A stretch of 64,000 nucleotides of DNA from Streptomyces sp. TSRI0107 (GTDB taxonomy: Bacteria > Actinomycetota > Actinomycetes > Streptomycetales > Streptomycetaceae): contig NZ_LIVZ01000006.1 in assembly GCF_001905845.1 (NCBI RefSeq), positions 496,001 through 560,000 on the forward strand. The letters are read 5' to 3'. The notes beneath the pieces are model-generated. The model saw only the letters and a program-made list of their open reading frames with translations, had not been told where the DNA came from and did not search any database. How positions within the stretch are numbered: the first letter of the stretch is position 1; each line of letters begins with the position of its first letter. The position numbers were made by a program, and so were the translations under genes. This document shows, one piece after another, positions 41,918 to 50,270 of this stretch.

Positions 41918-42980
41918 CCCCATGGCCGCTCCCGTGACGGGGGACGCCCTGGCGGGCTATCTGCGCGCGCAGGCCACGGAGTTCCTGCGTGCGCTGCGCC
42001 AGCACCGCGAGACCGGCACCGGCCCGCACGACTCGCTCGACGCGGCCCGGGCACTGCGCCGCTCGGCCCGGCGCATCAGCGGCAGCCTCCACACGTTCCG
42101 CGCGCTGCTGGACACCGACTGGTCCGAGGGCATGCGCCCCGAACTGGCCTGGCTGTCCGGCACCCTGGCCCTGGAACACGCCTACGCCTCCCGTCTGGAA
42201 CGCCTGCTGAACGCGTTGCACCGCCTCTCGGGTTCGGCGGCGTTCCCGGGCCAGGCCACCGTGGCCGAGACCGTCAGAGGGAGCCGTACCGCGGGGGCGG
42301 CGCGGGCGGGCGCGGCGGCACCCGGCAACGCCGGCACCCCCGCGCCCGCGGAGCGCGGCAACCTCACCGTGGGTGCCGCCAAGGCGGGTGCCCTCCTGGA
42401 CCGCCAGCTCACCCTCGCCCGCACCCGCGCCCACTCCACCGCCCTCCAGGCCCTCGGCTCCTCCCGCTTCCACGCGGTCGCGGACAAGGTCGCCGTGCTG
42501 GCCAGCGAGGTCCCCCTCGACACCACCGCGACGACCACGGACCTGCGCCCGCTCGCGGCCGCCGCCGAGGAACGCCTCAGGGACGCCGTCACCGCCCTGC
42601 CCCTGGTCACCGCGGGCAGCCCGTACAACGCGGAGGCGCTGGTCCACGGCCTCTCCCCGGACCCGGCCCCGCACCCCCAGGACGCCCCGTGGCACCAGGT
42701 CCGCCTGCTGCTGCGCCTGCACCGCTACGCCCGCGAGGTCGTGGAGGGCGACGACGCGCCCGTCGACGTTCGTCTGCTGACCGCCGGTCAGTCCCTCAAC
42801 CGGCACCGCGACGCCTCGGAGGCCGCCGCGGCTGCGGCAGCGGCCGCCCGCACCCCGCGCATCGCCCCGGCCACCGCCTACGCCCTCGGCGTCCTGCACG
42901 CCGACCAGCGCCACGAGGTGGAGGCGGCCCGGTTCGCGTTCCAGCAGTCCTGGCAGATGCAGACGGTGGGCACACCGTGA
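41898..42980 (+). CDS. CHAD domain protein
   Basis: This 360-residue all-helical protein has the CHAD signature RALRRSARRISGSLHTFRALL and LEHAYASRLERLLNAL. CHAD domains bind polyphosphate through basic residues and often sit next to ppk. An Ala/Gly-rich insert (residues ~125-150) separates the two helical halves. The start is a GTG inside the ppk 3' end, so translation is coupled. The C-terminal His/Arg segment (ADQRHEVEAARFAFQQSW) completes the fold. It probably binds or targets the polyphosphate made by PPK. Confidence 0.88.
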   Translation: MAQRHLDPMAAPVTGDALAGYLRAQATEFLRALRQHRETGTGPHDSLDAARALRRSARRISGSLHTFRALLDTDWSEGMRPELAWLSGTLALEHAYASRLERLLNALHRLSGSAAFPGQATVAETVRGSRTAGAARAGAAAPGNAGTPAPAERGNLTVGAAKAGALLDRQLTLARTRAHSTALQALGSSRFHAVADKVAVLASEVPLDTTATTTDLRPLAAAAEERLRDAVTALPLVTAGSPYNAEALVHGLSPDPAPHPQDAPWHQVRLLLRLHRYAREVVEGDDAPVDVRLLTAGQSLNRHRDASEAAAAAAAAARTPRIAPATAYALGVLHADQRHEVEAARFAFQQSWQMQTVGTP

Positions 42981-43402
42981 CCGGCCCCGCCGACAGCACC
43001 CCCGTCCAGGCCGCGGGCTGCGTCCTGTGGCGCCGCTCGCCCGTGGACGGGGAGCTGGAGCTCTGCCTCGTGCACCGCCCGAAGTACGACGACTGGTCGC
43101 ACCCCAAGGGCAAGCTGAAGCGCGGCGAGGACCCGCTGGCCGGCGCCCTGCGCGAGGTCGAGGAGGAGACCGGCTGCACGGCGACGCCCGGAGCCGAGCT
43201 GCCGACCCTGCACTATCCGGTGGGCGGCCGCCCCAAGCAGGTCCGTTACTGGGCGGCCGAGGCCGTCTCCGGCACCTTCACCCCGACCACCGAGGTCGAC
43301 CGCGTCCTGTGGCTCTCCCCCGCCGCCGCCCGCGAGCGGCTGACCCAGCCCCGCGACCGGGAACTCGTCGACGAACTGCTGGCCGCCCTGCGCCTGGCCT
43401 GA
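42977..43402 (+). CDS. Nudix hydrolase
   Basis: This 141-residue protein has the full Nudix box G(X)5E(X)7RE(X)2EE(X)G as GKLKRGEDPLAGALREVEEETG (residues ~50-71, given here as one motif). It hydrolyses a nucleoside diphosphate linked to X; candidates are 8-oxo-dGTP or diadenosine polyphosphates. The flanking HPKGK and the size are typical of diadenosine polyphosphate or MutT-like enzymes. Its GTG overlaps the CHAD gene stop (GTGA), so it belongs to the ppk operon. Confidence 0.9.
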   Translation: MTGPADSTPVQAAGCVLWRRSPVDGELELCLVHRPKYDDWSHPKGKLKRGEDPLAGALREVEEETGCTATPGAELPTLHYPVGGRPKQVRYWAAEAVSGTFTPTTEVDRVLWLSPAAARERLTQPRDRELVDELLAALRLA

Positions 43403-43411
43403 CGCGCGGGC

Positions 43412-43585
43412 TCACGCCTCGTCCGCATGTCCCGCCCCGTCCGTCCGCGCCTGGCTGCGCGCCCGGCGGGCGGGCCCCCGCCAGCCGCAGCTGCACCGCG
43501 CCACACAAAACGGCCCCTGCTCCACCGTGGTGATCCGGTGCTCCGGATGGTTCCGGCCGGGGGCGTACCGTTCCTGCTCGGTCAC
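43412..43585 (-). CDS. Small CxC protein, unknown
   Basis: This 57-residue protein (VTEQERYAPGRNHPEHRITTVEQGPFCVARCSCGWRGPARRARSQAR...) starts at a GTG at 43585. The CVARCSCGW segment could bind metal and is followed by a basic stretch. Similar small proteins occur throughout Streptomyces without a known role. It converges on the Nudix gene with a 9-bp gap. Confidence 0.68.
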   Translation of the reverse strand: MTEQERYAPGRNHPEHRITTVEQGPFCVARCSCGWRGPARRARSQARTDGAGHADEA

Positions 43586-43733
43586 ACCGGACACAGTACC
43601 CAGGCAAGGTGAACGAACCGTGAGAGTCCCGTGCCGCCCCGCTCCGCCCCCGGCCGCGTGACGGCCCAACCTACCCGTCGTTAACCGGACGACAGGGGGC
43701 CCTTGACGGACGGACGGCTGGGGGTAGGCAGGG

Positions 43734-44576
43734 ATGGCGGAGCGGCAGCACGGCAGGGCGGGCGGCACGGTCCTCGCGGCGGGGTTCATGGCCTGCGTCT
43801 GTCTCACCACGTCGGGATGCCAGAGCAGCGGCGCGGCCGCCGACGACCGCCGGCCCGCCGCCGACCCGCTCCCCGCGCTCCGCCAGGCCGCCGCCGCCCT
43901 GGTCGCCGCGGGCACCTCCAAGGCGATCACGTCGATGGAGATGGCCACCGGCGGCACCCGCGTCACCATCCGCGGCGAGGGCGTCTACGACTACACGCGC
44001 GCCGTCGGCCGGCTGAAGGTGCTGCTCCCGCAGGACCCGGCGGGCCGGACCGAGCGGCGTCCCATCACCGAGCTCCTCGCCCCGGGCGCCCTCTACATGA
44101 AGAACCGGGGCGCGGGCGTCCCGGCCGACAAGTGGGTCCGCGTCGACACGGCCACCCTCACCGACGGCAACCTGGTCACGGGCGGCGCCACCGATCCGCT
44201 CGCCGCGGCCGAGGTGCTGCTCGGGACGCGGACGGCGACGTACGTCGGCCGTACCGAGGTCGGGGGCGCGCCGGTCCGGCACTACCGCGGCACCGCGGAC
44301 CTCGCCGAGGCCGCGAAGAAGGCCTCACCCGGCGGAAAAGCGTCCCTGGAGGCGGCGGCGAAAGGGTTCGCCACGTCCGAGGTCCCGTTCGACGTCTTCC
44401 TCGACGACGAGGGCCGCGTCCGCAAGATCCGGCACCGCTTCAGCTTCGTCAACGGCAGCCAGAAAGCCACGGTGGCGGTCGCCTCGACGACCCTGCTGTA
44501 CGACTTCGGCACCCCCGCCGACGTACGGCTGCCGCCCGCCGGGGACATCTACGCGGGCCGGATCGCCGAGGAGTGA
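43734..44576 (+). CDS. Lipoprotein with LppX/LprG-like beta fold
   Basis: This 280-residue protein has a signal peptide ending in the lipobox LTTSGC (Cys about residue 29). The mature part resembles the LppX/LprAFG or LolA-like half-barrel: VTIRGEGVYDYTRA, TTLLYDFGTPADVRLPPAGDIY near the end, and an internal helix-rich region. Such proteins carry lipids or act as chaperones at the outer face of the membrane. The ATG at 43734 follows GGCAGGG. It stands alone between ppk and csoR. Confidence 0.8.
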   Translation: MAERQHGRAGGTVLAAGFMACVCLTTSGCQSSGAAADDRRPAADPLPALRQAAAALVAAGTSKAITSMEMATGGTRVTIRGEGVYDYTRAVGRLKVLLPQDPAGRTERRPITELLAPGALYMKNRGAGVPADKWVRVDTATLTDGNLVTGGATDPLAAAEVLLGTRTATYVGRTEVGGAPVRHYRGTADLAEAAKKASPGGKASLEAAAKGFATSEVPFDVFLDDEGRVRKIRHRFSFVNGSQKATVAVASTTLLYDFGTPADVRLPPAGDIYAGRIAEE

Positions 44577-44667
44577 CCGGCTGGAACTAGCCCGTCCGTG
44601 CCATGCGCGGCGTGTAGGCCGCTCCCTACTCTAGGAAGCCGGTGACGGCAGAGAAGAGGTGACGCAC

Positions 44668-44838
44668 GTGGCTCCGCTCGGCGGTACGGCAGTACAGGAC
44701 CACGTGGCCCTCGCCGAGATCGAACTGTGCGGAGAGCTGATCATCGCGGCCTCGGCCGCCGAGGACCGGCTGAGCATGGAGAGCATCGACCAGGTCCTGC
44801 GAGTGGCCGAGGAACGCGCCCGCGCCACCGAGGCGTAG
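44668..44838 (+). CDS. Small conserved acidic protein
   Basis: This 56-residue protein, VAPLGGTAVQDHVALAEIEL followed by CGELIIAASAAEDRLS, starts at a GTG at 44668 after GAAGAGG. A GTG at 44659 in the same frame is possible. It resembles a small protein conserved across Streptomyces, recalled from memory. It is helical and acidic with no known fold. Codon use is normal. Confidence 0.75.
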   Translation: MAPLGGTAVQDHVALAEIELCGELIIAASAAEDRLSMESIDQVLRVAEERARATEA

Positions 44839-44842
44839 TGCC

Positions 44843-44910
44843 CGCCGCGGCGCCGCGGCGCCGCGGTGCTGTCAGGTGCGGCGCCGTCAGGTGCGGCGCC
44901 GTCAGGTGCG
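44843..44910. repeat. Two adjoining short tandem repeats
   Basis: CGCCGCGG is repeated three times without gaps at 44843-44866. GTCAGGTGCGGCGCC follows from 44871, in two full copies and one partial copy ending at 44910. The second array includes the stop codon of csoR (TCA on this strand at 44902-44904), so it duplicates the end of the gene. Confidence 0.85.
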
Positions 44911-45285
44911 GAGCATCCGCCCGATGGCCTTGGTGGCCTCTTCCACCTTGGCGTTGATCTCGTCCCCGCCCTTGAGGGCCGCGTCCGCGACGCAGTGCCG
45001 CAGGTGCTCCTCCAGGAGCTGGAGGGCGAAGGACTGCAGGGCCTTGGTGGAGGCGGACACCTGCGTGAGTATGTCGATGCAGTAGACGTCCTCGTCGACC
45101 ATCCGCTGCAGGCCGCGGATCTGCCCCTCGATGCGGCGCAGCCGCTTCAGGTGCTCGTCCTTCTGGTGGTGGTATCCGTGGATGCCCCGATCGTGATCGG
45201 TCACCACGGCGTCCGCGACGCCCTCCACGGAGACCTCCGCGGGGACCTCGGCGGGCAGACCGGCGCCGGCCTCGGTGGTCGTCAT
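44902..45285 (-). CDS. csoR: Copper-sensing repressor CsoR
   Basis: This 127-residue CsoR-family repressor has the Cu(I) ligand set Cys-His-Cys: YCIDILTQVSASTKALQ, then EEHLRHCV. Its N-terminal extension (MTTTEAGAGLPAEVPAEVSV) is typical of Streptomyces CsoR. Helix 1 contains HLKRLRRIEGQIRGLQRMV. Binding of Cu(I) releases DNA and derepresses copper export genes. The ATG at 45285 follows GGAGGG. Its own operator lies 17 bp upstream. The end of the gene is embedded in a tandem repeat. Confidence 0.92.
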   Translation of the reverse strand: MTTTEAGAGLPAEVPAEVSVEGVADAVVTDHDRGIHGYHHQKDEHLKRLRRIEGQIRGLQRMVDEDVYCIDILTQVSASTKALQSFALQLLEEHLRHCVADAALKGGDEINAKVEEATKAIGRMLRT

Positions 45286-45301
45286 AGCACCCTCCATCTA
45301 C

Positions 45302-45318
45302 ATACCCCTACTGGGTAT
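45302..45318 (-). promoter_or_regulatory. CsoR operator
   Basis: ATACCCCTACTGGGTAT is an almost perfect palindrome (ATACCC and GGGTAT arms) 17 bp before the csoR ATG. It matches the G-tract pseudo-inverted repeats bound by CsoR proteins. It indicates autoregulation by copper. Confidence 0.8.
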
Positions 45319-45498
45319 ATCGTAACGGACTTTGCCGGGTATGGGCCCCTTGCCGACAGGACGGACCCGACCCCGTGCGCCGCCCCCGTGCCGATAACTC
45401 TGCCCGATGGGCGACACTGGGGGACGGCCCATTAGCCGTGGCCGGATGATGCGCCTAGCATCAGCCTGACCGAAACCGATGCATACCGAGGACCCCAC

Positions 45499-46119
45499 GT
45501 GCGCTTTCGTCTGACCCCCAGGGAGACGAGCTTCTACGACATGTTCGCCGCATCCGCGGACAACATCGTCACGGGCTCGAAGCTCCTGATGGAACTGCTC
45601 GGGGCGGACACCTCCGCCCGGGCCGAGATCGCGGAGCGTATGCGGGCAGCGGAACACGCGGGTGACGACGCGACGCACGCGATCTTCCACCAGCTGAACT
45701 CCTCCTTCATCACGCCCTTCGACCGCGAGGACATCTACTCCCTCGCCTCGTCCCTCGACGACATCATGGACTTCATGGAGGAGGCCGTCGACCTGGTCGT
45801 CCTCTACAACGTCGACGAGCTGCCCAAGGGCGTGGAGCAGCAGATCGAGGTCCTGGCGCGGGCCGCCGAACTCACGGCCGAGGCCATGCCCAACCTGCGC
45901 ACCATGGACAACCTCACCGAGTACTGGATCGAGGTCAACCGGCTCGAGAACCAGGCCGACCAGATCCACCGCAAGCTGCTCGCCCACCTCTTCAACGGCA
46001 AGTACGACGCCATCGAGGTGCTGAAGCTCAAGCAGATCGTCGACGTCCTCGAAGAAGCCGCGGACGCGTTCGAACACGTGGCGAACACGGTGGAGACCAT
46101 CGCCGTCAAGGAGTCCTGA
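45499..46119 (+). CDS. DUF47 (PhoU-like) partner of Pit transporter
   Basis: This 206-residue helical protein (TPRETSFYDMFAASADNIVTGSKLLMELLG; FITPFDREDIYSLASSLDDIMDFMEEAVDLVVLY) has the metal-binding D/E-rich segments of the DUF47/PhoU-like family. Genes for DUF47 proteins lie next to Pit transporters and regulate phosphate uptake. The GTG start at 45499 has no strong ribosome site. A TAGCAT -10-like box lies about 45 bp upstream. The pit gene begins 7 bp after its stop. Confidence 0.9.
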   Translation: MRFRLTPRETSFYDMFAASADNIVTGSKLLMELLGADTSARAEIAERMRAAEHAGDDATHAIFHQLNSSFITPFDREDIYSLASSLDDIMDFMEEAVDLVVLYNVDELPKGVEQQIEVLARAAELTAEAMPNLRTMDNLTEYWIEVNRLENQADQIHRKLLAHLFNGKYDAIEVLKLKQIVDVLEEAADAFEHVANTVETIAVKES

Positions 46120-46126
46120 GGCGTCG

Positions 46127-47125
46127 ATGGACACCTTTGCCCTGGTCGTGACCATCGGGGTCGCGCTCTTCTTCACGTATACGAACGGCTTCCACGATTC
46201 GGCGAACGCGATCGCCACCTCCGTGTCGACGCGCGCACTCACCCCGCGGGCGGCGCTCGCGATGGCGGCCGTGATGAACCTCGCGGGCGCCTTCCTCGGT
46301 TCCGGCGTCGCCAAGACGGTCAGCGAGGGGCTGATCGAGACGCCCGAGGGCTCCACCGGCATGGGGATCCTCTTCGCCGCGCTGGTCGGCGCGATCGTCT
46401 GGAACCTCGTCACCTGGTACTTCGGACTCCCCTCGTCCTCCTCGCACGCGCTGTTCGGCGGCATGGTGGGCGCGGCACTCGCCGGCGGCACCACCGTCTA
46501 CTGGGACGGCGTGCTGGAGAAGATCGTCATCCCGATGTTCGTGTCGCCGGTGGTAGGCCTGCTGGCCGGCTACCTCGTGATGACCGCGATTCTGTGGATG
46601 TTCCGGCGGGCCAACCCGCACAAGGCCAAGCGCGGCTTCCGCATCGCGCAGACGGTGTCGGCGGCGGGCATGGCCCTCGGCCACGGCCTCCAGGACGCCC
46701 AGAAGACGATGGGCATCGTGGTGATGGCCCTCGTCATCGCCGACGTCGAGGACTACGGCGACCCGATCCCGGTGTGGGTCAAGATCGCCTGTGCCGTGAT
46801 GCTGTCGGCGGGCACCTACGCGGGCGGCTGGCGCATCATGCGGACGCTGGGCCGCAAGATCATCGAGCTCGACCCCCCGCAGGGCTTCGCCGCCGAGACC
46901 ACCGGCGCGACGATCATGTTCGGCTCCGCCTTCCTCTTCCACGCGCCGATCTCCACCACCCACGTCATCACCTCCGCCATCATGGGCGTGGGCGCGACGA
47001 AGCGGGTCAACGCGGTGCGCTGGGGCGTGGCCAAGAACATCGTCCTTGGCTGGTTCATCACCATGCCGGCAGCGGCAGCGGTGGCGGCCCTGTCGTACGG
47101 CCTGGTCCACCTGGCGTTCCTGTAG
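46127..47125 (+). CDS. Low-affinity inorganic phosphate transporter Pit
   Basis: This 332-residue transporter has the two PHO4-family signatures: FTYTNGFHDSANAIATSVSTRAL near the N-terminus and the related NPHKAKRGF...GLPSSSSHALFGG/APISTTHVITSAIMG segments. About ten helices are predicted. It imports metal-phosphate with protons and works when phosphate is plentiful, complementing pstSCAB. It forms an operon with the DUF47 gene, as in other actinobacteria, and ends with a bidirectional terminator shared with pstB. From memory this is the pitH1 position in S. coelicolor. Confidence 0.92.
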   Translation: MDTFALVVTIGVALFFTYTNGFHDSANAIATSVSTRALTPRAALAMAAVMNLAGAFLGSGVAKTVSEGLIETPEGSTGMGILFAALVGAIVWNLVTWYFGLPSSSSHALFGGMVGAALAGGTTVYWDGVLEKIVIPMFVSPVVGLLAGYLVMTAILWMFRRANPHKAKRGFRIAQTVSAAGMALGHGLQDAQKTMGIVVMALVIADVEDYGDPIPVWVKIACAVMLSAGTYAGGWRIMRTLGRKIIELDPPQGFAAETTGATIMFGSAFLFHAPISTTHVITSAIMGVGATKRVNAVRWGVAKNIVLGWFITMPAAAAVAALSYGLVHLAFL

Positions 47126-47185
47126 CCCCTGCCGTCCCGCGCCAACCGAGCACACCGGGACGGAACGACGTACCGGCAACGAACA

Positions 47186-47216
47186 GGCCCGCCCCCCGGG
47201 AGCCAGGGGGCGGGCC
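47186..47216. terminator. Bidirectional terminator between pit and pstB
   Basis: GGCCCGCCCCC and GGGGGCGGGCC form a perfect 11-bp stem with a 9-nt loop. On the forward strand CTTGTC follows, and on the reverse strand TGTTCGTTG follows. Confidence 0.8.
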
Positions 47217-47277
47217 CTTGTCGCCTCGCGGTGGCACCGCCATGCAGCACCGCGAGGGGTCCATGTGGACGGCTGGA

Positions 47278-48054
47278 TCAGCCGAAGCGGCCGGAGATGT
47301 AGTCCTCCGTGGCCTGGACGGACGGGTTGGAGAAGATCCGCTCCGTGTCGTCGATCTCGATCAGCCGGCCGGGCTGCCCGACCGCGGCGAGGTTGAAGAA
47401 CGCCGTGCGGTCGGAGACCCGCGCCGCCTGCTGCATGTTGTGCGTCACGATGACGATCGTGAACCGCTCCTTCAGCTCCCCGATCAGGTCCTCGATCGCG
47501 AGCGTCGAGATCGGGTCGAGGGCCGAGCACGGCTCGTCCATCAGCAGCACGTTCGGCTCGACGGCGATCGCCCGCGCGATGCACAGCCGCTGCTGCTGAC
47601 CGCCGGAGAGACCGGAGCCGGGCTTGTTCAGGCGGTCCTTCACCTCGTTCCAGAGGTTCGCGCCCTTGAGCGACTTCTCGACGATGTCGTTCAGCTCGCT
47701 CTTCTTGTAGTTGCCGTTGAGCCGCAGCCCCGCCGCCACGTTGTCGAAGATCGACATCGTCGGGAACGGGTTCGGCCGCTGGAACACCATGCCGACCTCG
47801 CGCCGCACCGACACCGGGTCGACGCCGGTCCCGTACAGGTCCTCGTCGTCGAGCAGCACCTTGCCCTCGACCCGCCCGCCGGGCGTGACCTCGTGCATAC
47901 GGTTCAGGGTGCGCAGGAACGTCGACTTGCCGCAGCCGGACGGGCCGATGAACGCCGTCACCGAGCGCGGCTCGACGGTCATCGAGATGTCCTCGATCGC
48001 CTTGTGGGAGCCGTAGTAGGCGGTCAGTCCGCTTACGTCGATTCGCTTGGCCAT
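47278..48054 (-). CDS. pstB: Phosphate ABC transporter ATPase PstB
   Basis: This 258-residue ATPase has Walker A FIGPSGCGKSTFL, Q-loop MVFQRPNPFPTMS, signature LSGGQQQRLCIARAIA, Walker B VLLMDEPCSALDP and switch His in VTHNMQQ. It powers high-affinity phosphate import. The ATG at 48054 lies 45 bp after the pstA stop, and it is the last gene of pstSCAB. The C-terminus ERIFSNPSVQATEDYISGRFG is typical. Confidence 0.96.
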   Translation of the reverse strand: MAKRIDVSGLTAYYGSHKAIEDISMTVEPRSVTAFIGPSGCGKSTFLRTLNRMHEVTPGGRVEGKVLLDDEDLYGTGVDPVSVRREVGMVFQRPNPFPTMSIFDNVAAGLRLNGNYKKSELNDIVEKSLKGANLWNEVKDRLNKPGSGLSGGQQQRLCIARAIAVEPNVLLMDEPCSALDPISTLAIEDLIGELKERFTIVIVTHNMQQAARVSDRTAFFNLAAVGQPGRLIEIDDTERIFSNPSVQATEDYISGRFG

Positions 48055-48099
48055 GATTGCTTCACTTCCAGAATGCTTGATCGGTCGCCGTTGGCCGCG

Positions 48100-49161
48100 T
48101 CAGCGACCGGTCTTCGGGGCCTTCCAGCGCGCGATGCCGCGCGCCAGCAGGTTCAGGATCATCACGAAGGCGATCAGCGTCAGGGACGCCGCCCACGCAC
48201 GGTCGAACGCCGCTTCGGCGCCCGCGCTCTGCGCGTACTGCTGGTAGATGTACAGCGGCAGCGAGGCCTGGGCCCCTTCGAACGGGTTGTTGTTGATGAA
48301 GGGGTTGCCGAACACCAGCAGCAGCACCGGCGCCGTCTCACCGGCGATACGGGCGACCGCCAGCATGATGCCGGTGGTGATGCCGCCGATGGCGGTGGGC
48401 AGGACGACCTTGAGGATCGTGCGCCACTTGGGCACGCCCAGCGCCAGGGACGCCTCCCGCAGCTCGTTCGGTACGAGCTTGAGCATCTCCTCCGTGGAGC
48501 GCACGACCACCGGCATCATCAGGATGGCCAGCGCGAGCGAGCCCGCGAAGCCGAAGGGCTGCATCTCGAACATCAGCATGATGCTGAGGATGAACAGACC
48601 GGCGACGATCGACGGGATACCCGTCATGACGTCGACGAAGAAGGTGACGGCCCGGGCGAGGTTGCCCCGTCCGTACTCGACCAGGTAGATCGCGGTGAGC
48701 ACACCGATCGGCGCGGCGATCAGCGTGGCGAGGCCGACCTGCTCCAGGCTGCCGATGATGGCGTGGTAGATACCGCCACCGACCTCCCGGTCGCCGACGA
48801 GCCCCATCGAGTGGGTGAGGAAGTAGACGTCCAGCACCTTCAGACCGCGCTGCACGGTCGCCCAGATCAGCGAGGCGAGCGGCACCACGGCGAGCAGGAA
48901 GGCGACCCAGACCAGCGCGGTGGCGATACGGTCCTTGGCCTGCCGCCGGCCCTCGACGGCCGAGGCGATGACGTACGTGCCGAGGACGAACAGGATCGCG
49001 GCGATCAGACCCCACTGGATCCGGCTGTGCAGGTCGGCGACGACGCCGATGCCCACGCCGAGCGCGAGCGAGCCCGCGGCGATCGCCCACGGGGCCCACT
49101 TGGGCAGGCCGGCGCCGCGCAGCGTGCTGGGGCGCTTGTCGTTGAGGACGGCGTGGCTCAT
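48100..49161 (-). CDS. pstA: Phosphate ABC transporter permease PstA
   Basis: This 353-residue permease has six main helices in the MetI-like domain (HAIIGSLEQVGLATLIAAPIGVLTAIYL; FVDVMTGIPSIVAGLFIL) and the EAA loop LREASLALGVPKWRTILKVVLP. Extra N-terminal helices precede it (WAPWAIAAGSLALGVGIGVVADLH). Its ATG overlaps the stop of pstC (ATGA). It forms the channel with PstC. Confidence 0.95.
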   Translation of the reverse strand: MSHAVLNDKRPSTLRGAGLPKWAPWAIAAGSLALGVGIGVVADLHSRIQWGLIAAILFVLGTYVIASAVEGRRQAKDRIATALVWVAFLLAVVPLASLIWATVQRGLKVLDVYFLTHSMGLVGDREVGGGIYHAIIGSLEQVGLATLIAAPIGVLTAIYLVEYGRGNLARAVTFFVDVMTGIPSIVAGLFILSIMLMFEMQPFGFAGSLALAILMMPVVVRSTEEMLKLVPNELREASLALGVPKWRTILKVVLPTAIGGITTGIMLAVARIAGETAPVLLLVFGNPFINNNPFEGAQASLPLYIYQQYAQSAGAEAAFDRAWAASLTLIAFVMILNLLARGIARWKAPKTGR

Positions 49162-50162
49162 GCGTTGGCCCCCGAGTACTCCTTGCGGCGGGCGATGATC
49201 GCGCGGGCCGCGCCGTTGACCAGCAGCGTGATGACGAACAGGACCAGACCGGAGGCGATCAGCGCGTCACGGCCGAAGGTGTCCGCCTCGCCGAACTTGC
49301 TGGCGATGTTCTGGGCGAAGGTGCCGCCGCCCGCGTCGAGCAGGCTGGTCTGGATCTCGAAGGAGGGGGAGAGCACGGTGGCGACGGCCATGGTCTCGCC
49401 GAGCGCGCGGCCGAGGCCGAGCATCGACGCGGAGATCACGCCGGAGCGGCCGAACGGCAGCACGGCCATGCGGATGACCTCCCAGCGCGTGGCGCCGAGG
49501 GCCAGGGCCGCCTCCTCGTGCATCTGCGGGACCTGGCGGAACACCTCGCGGCTGACGTTGGTGATGATCGGCAGGATCATGATCGCCAGCAGGATGCCGA
49601 CCGTGAGCATCGAGCGGGCCGGCCCGCCCTCCCACTCGAAGACGCCGGTCCAGCCGAAGTACTGGTCGAGCCAGCCGAACAGGCCGTTCATGTGCGGGAC
49701 GAGGATCAGCGCGCCCCAGAGGCCGTAGACGATGGACGGCACGGCGGCGAGCAGGTCGATCACGTAGGCGATGGGACCGCTCAGCTTGCGCGGGGCGTAG
49801 TGGGTGAGGAACAGCGCGATGGCGACCGCGATCGGGACCGCGATGACCATGGCGACGATCGAGGAGACCACGGTGCCGAAGGCCAGCACGGCGATGCCGA
49901 AGACCGGCGGCTGGGCGCTGGTGTCCCACTCGAAGGTGGTGAGGAAGTTGCCCTCGTCCTCGCTGATGGCGAGGAACGCGCGGTAGGTGAGGAAGACCGC
50001 GATCGCGGCCATGATCACCAGCAGCAGGATGCCCGAGCCGCGGGACAGACCGAGGAAGATCCGGTCGCCCGGCCGGGTGGCGCCGCGGGCCGCGCGCTGG
50101 GCCTCGGTCACCACGGGCTTCGTGGGTGGTGGTGCGTCAGTGTTCTTGGTCGTTATGTCCAT
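49158..50162 (-). CDS. pstC: Phosphate ABC transporter permease PstC
   Basis: This 334-residue permease has six helices and the EAA loop EEAALALGATRWEVIRMAVLPFG. The first helix is GSGILLLVIMAAIAVFLTYRAFL. The start is the ATG at 50162, 108 bp after the pstS stop; that gap has a GC-rich hairpin (CCCGGCTCCCCGGAAGGGGGCCGGG-like, around 50224-50262) that may reduce read-through and so lower pstCAB relative to pstS. It forms the channel with PstA. Confidence 0.95.
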   Translation of the reverse strand: MDITTKNTDAPPPTKPVVTEAQRAARGATRPGDRIFLGLSRGSGILLLVIMAAIAVFLTYRAFLAISEDEGNFLTTFEWDTSAQPPVFGIAVLAFGTVVSSIVAMVIAVPIAVAIALFLTHYAPRKLSGPIAYVIDLLAAVPSIVYGLWGALILVPHMNGLFGWLDQYFGWTGVFEWEGGPARSMLTVGILLAIMILPIITNVSREVFRQVPQMHEEAALALGATRWEVIRMAVLPFGRSGVISASMLGLGRALGETMAVATVLSPSFEIQTSLLDAGGGTFAQNIASKFGEADTFGRDALIASGLVLFVITLLVNGAARAIIARRKEYSGANA

Positions 50163-50270
50163 CAGGTTCTCCGGTCTGCGGAGCCGGACGCGACGTGCGG
50201 CTCCTGGCGGCGGTGCACCGGACGGTGCGGGGCCCGGCCCCCTTCCGGGGAGCCGGGCCGCGCACTCGGG

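Noticed and set aside
46594..49728. A 1044-codon forward frame crossing pit, pstB and pstA
   Set aside because: It runs antisense to three well-supported genes and has unnatural composition rich in Arg, His, Asp and Gln.
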